Assembly: GCA_900539145.1 (NCBI GenBank)
Contig: UQAX01000027.1
Location: 1 to 35,632 of the forward strand
Reading direction: 5' to 3'
DNA: 35,632 nt
Source: an uncultured Blautia sp.
Lineage (GTDB): Bacteria > Bacillota > Clostridia > Lachnospirales > Lachnospiraceae
Made by a program: the position numbers and the translations under genes. Shown here in pieces: positions 34,343 to 35,632 of this stretch (positions are counted from its first letter, which is position 1; each line of letters begins with the position of its first letter). The notes below the pieces were generated by a model. That model did no database searches and was not told where the DNA came from. It worked only from the letters and a program-made list of their open reading frames with translations.

Positions 34343-34432
34343 TGGTTTATTATTATCCTTGCCAAAGGTATATCCAAGACCAAAGCAGGTTAAGCCGAAG
34401 CTCACTACTGCTATAAAATCAACAATACTCAT
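34334..34432 (-). CDS. putative holin-like toxin of a type I toxin-antitoxin module
   Basis: 32 residues. It begins MSIVDFIAVVSFGLTCFGLG and ends YTFGKDNNKPQK: one hydrophobic helix (about 4-23) and a short charged tail. This is the form of the Hol_Tox family (TxpA/BsrE-like peptides) that damages membranes when not silenced by an antisense RNA. AAAGGAGGG lies 6 nt before the ATG. A promoter is at 34545-34573 on the same strand. On the plus strand a second promoter sends a convergent RNA through the 3' end. The gene is too short for most gene callers, and the toxic action is inferred from the family. Confidence 0.85.
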   Translation of the reverse strand: MSIVDFIAVVSFGLTCFGLGYTFGKDNNKPQK

Positions 34433-34540
34433 GGCTAGCCCTCCTTTCCAGTGGAGTCTCTTTCGAGGTTCTATGTAATCAGAGGGTCACAGTCCCTCTG
34501 GAGAAGGACTAACCGCCTACCGTTATGGTAACACCCATGT
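34433..34540 (-). promoter_or_regulatory. long structured 5' leader of the toxin mRNA
   Basis: About 105 nt. AGAGGG/CCCTCT (34481-34486 / 34494-34499) forms a hairpin in which the CCCTC could instead pair with the GAGGG of the ribosome-binding site (34439-34443). CTCC just upstream can also pair with GGAG. Such pairing would hold back translation, as is common in type I toxins. Confidence 0.5.
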
Positions 34541-34544
34541 TTTG

Positions 34545-34573
34545 ATTATAACAGTCAGGGTGGGAATCTGCAA
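34545..34573 (-). promoter_or_regulatory. toxin promoter
   Basis: On the minus strand TTGCAG (34573-34568), 17 bp, TATAAT (34550-34545), which is a strong sigma-A promoter about 113 bp before the toxin ATG. Confidence 0.75.
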
Positions 34574-34662
34574 CCGGAAAGTTGCTGGCTTATAAAAACT
34601 TGACTGTGATACCGTTTTGATATTAAAAATGAAGAGAATAAAATATAGAGTATCGAAAGATA

Positions 34663-34720
34663 CATTGTGTCCAAGCGTAAGATACCACACAACCCTAAGG
34701 TTTCCGAAATTTTTTTGTAG
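34663..34720 (+). repeat. decayed copy of the tuf 3' flank
   Basis: CATTGTGTCCAAGCGTAAGA (34663-34682) matches 33988-34007 with one mismatch. The following bases (AACCCTAAGGTTTCCG and a T run) resemble the tuf terminator with lost pairing. It suggests an old duplication. Confidence 0.6.
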
Positions 34721-34945
34721 GAGAGAAAAAGTTTAGAATATCAATATATGTTTCCTATTTAAAGTGGGAATACGTATATATAAACATAGCAGAAGTTAAG
34801 AATGAGCAATATCGAAACTTGCCTATGATAGAATATTGTATTATTAAGAAATTACAGGCTAAGATAGAAAAGTAGAAAGGGAATAATTTGTTAACAATTA
34901 CTTGCCATTCTATTTATGTTTTAAAAAGAGTTATTAATAAAACAG
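34721..34945. other. intergenic stretch without a recognisable gene
   Basis: AT-rich, with no open frame of convincing length or family. TTGTTAACAA (34888-34897) is a short palindrome. A 22-codon frame from TTG at 34888 has a weak ribosome-binding site and no recognisable product. Confidence 0.5.
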
Positions 34946-34991
34946 AAAGAGAGTAGTAGTGCTATTACAGGTAATACGTCTCTCTTTTTTT
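34946..34991 (+). terminator. terminator hairpin, owner unclear
   Basis: AAAGAGAG (34946-34953) pairs with CTCTCTTT (34980-34987), followed by a T run. The loop holds TATTAC-AG-GTAATA. No obvious gene precedes it on the plus strand, so it may end a small unseen transcript. Confidence 0.65.
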
Positions 34992-35109
34992 GTTGAAAAA
35001 ATATTTGTCGTTTTATAAATGTATTAAACTACAATTTGATTTTTAAAATGGAAAATTTTCCGTAAAAAAATATAAATACAATATAAAAAAGAAAATTTTC
35101 TAAAAAATA

Positions 35110-35138
35110 TTGACAGTAAAAAAATATTGGGATATATT
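35110..35138 (+). promoter_or_regulatory. promoter of the FAD-linked oxidase
   Basis: TTGACA (35110-35115), 17 bp, TATATT (35133-35138), about 80 bp before the ATG. Confidence 0.75.
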
Positions 35139-35217
35139 TTATTTATGAAAATTAACATATATTAAAACAAATAAGTACTTAATTTGGTTAATGTTGACAA
35201 ATCTGGAGGGCTATGAT

Positions 35218-35632
35218 ATGAGCAAAACTAAAGGTGATGTTGTTAAAGATTTACGTGAAATGTTGGAGGACGGGCAAATTAATTTGAACGAAGATGACTT
35301 GTATGAAGCATCTGCTGACAGATATAAAAAATATGCGAGAGCTAAAAAGGCACTAAATGTACCAATGCCGACTGCAATCGTCTACCCATATACAACTGGA
35401 GAAGTACAGAAATTATTAAGATATTGTAATGAAAACCGAATTAATGTAATTCCAAGAAGCGGTAATACAGCCACAGAAGGTGGTTTAGAAAACTGGAAAG
35501 AGCTGACTATTGTTATTGATGCTAAAAATTTGAATAAAATTATATATGTCTTTTTGACTATCTTTTTATATCTTCTTAAATGTCCGCAAAGCCTTATTTT
35601 ATCGGCTCTACGGGCATTTTGCTTTTGTGGTA
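35218..35632 (+). pseudogene. FAD-linked oxidase (FAD_binding_4), N-terminal part, probably cut by an insertion
   Basis: GGAGGG lies 7 nt before the ATG. The first 110 or so residues fit the N-terminal half of a GlcD/PCMH-type FAD domain: PTAIVYPYTTGEVQKLLRYC, VIPRSGNTATEGG (the pyrophosphate-binding loop) and TIVIDAKNLNKII. Homologues, such as D-lactate or glycolate dehydrogenases, go on with acidic and polar residues after NKII. Here the frame switches to a hydrophobic run (YVFLTIFLYLLKC) without similarity to the family, at the point where IS-like DNA begins (about 35548). The frame is still open at the window edge. The gene is therefore most likely inactivated; a very short alternative is an unusual natural fusion. 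Confidence 0.75.
35548..35632 (+). mobile_element. probable left end of an insertion sequence
   Basis: It starts at GTCTTTTTGACTATC, similar to the inward reading of the IS end at 730-738 (GTCTTTGACAGTTC). A nested hairpin (AAATGTCCG 35578-35586 with CGGGCATTT 35611-35619, plus AGCC/GGCT inside) then precedes TTTTGCTTTT. Such hairpins near IS ends block transcription entering from outside. Only 85 bp are visible. Confidence 0.5.

Noticed and set aside
34296..34478. Plus-strand frame across the toxin gene
   Set aside because: It is the antisense of the toxin and its terminator, with no ribosome-binding site.
34888..34956. 22-codon frame from TTG before the orphan terminator
   Set aside because: Weak ribosome-binding site, rare start, and its end overlaps the terminator stem; kept only as a remote possibility.
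1..35632. CRISPR arrays, tRNA or rRNA genes
   Set aside because: No regularly spaced repeats and no tRNA or rRNA signatures were seen on reading the window; a dedicated search was not possible.

Overview
The window reads as a chromosomal segment of a spore-forming member of the Lachnospiraceae (Clostridia; a Blautia- or Ruminococcus-like genome is my guess from protein style and codon use). Grounds: low-to-mid G+C, strong AGGAGG ribosome-binding sites, near-consensus sigma-A promoters, a spore maturation gene (spmA), RicT/PSP1 next to holB as in Bacillus, a 1228-residue RpoC, and FeoB followed by a cysteine-rich small membrane protein. No tRNA, rRNA or CRISPR was seen. Both window edges lie in insertion-sequence DNA, so this may be one assembly contig bounded by repeats.

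Layout. (1) 1-738: 3' part of an IS4/IS1634-type transposase and its right end. (2) 828-7711: a housekeeping run starting at a perfect sigma-A promoter: Orn/Lys/Arg decarboxylase, guanylate kinase-like protein, holB, ricT, trmN6-like methyltransferase, rsmI, capA-like gene. The order resembles the yaaO-tmk-holB-yaaT-yabB-rsmI block of Bacillus subtilis. (3) 7761-8378: spmA, without spmB. (4) 8375-9564: L10 leader with attenuator, rplJ, rplL. (5) 9598-11798: a divergent pair, a GntR/RCK_C (BusR-like) regulator and an APC permease, sharing an operator-like palindrome. (6) 11814-14447: ferrous iron uptake, feoA, feoB and a FeoB-associated protein, with the same operator-like motif before feoA and feoB. 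(7) 14521-14715: a nested palindromic element. (8) 14736-22452: rpoB-rpoC. (9) 22451-29166: a sugar island with ROK regulator, DUF4838 protein, two ABC permeases and a solute-binding lipoprotein. (10) 29212-34041: the str operon, rpsL, rpsG, fusA, tuf. (11) 34218-34573: an unannotated type I toxin-antitoxin module with a 32-residue holin-like toxin on the minus strand and a convergent RNA on the plus strand. (12) 34663-34720: a decayed copy of the tuf 3' flank. (13) 35110-35632: the start of an FAD-linked oxidase gene, cut by what looks like the left end of an insertion sequence.

Functionally most of the window is core information processing (replication clamp loader, rRNA/tRNA methylation, ribosomal proteins, RNA polymerase, elongation factors). 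Two accessory blocks split the usual rplJL-rpoBC-rpsL-rpsG-fusA-tuf order. One carries amino-acid and iron transport with local regulation. The other is a carbohydrate-uptake divergon. The least described parts are the toxin module, the palindromic element at 14.5 kb, the structured leaders of rpsG and tuf, and the DUF4838 locus.
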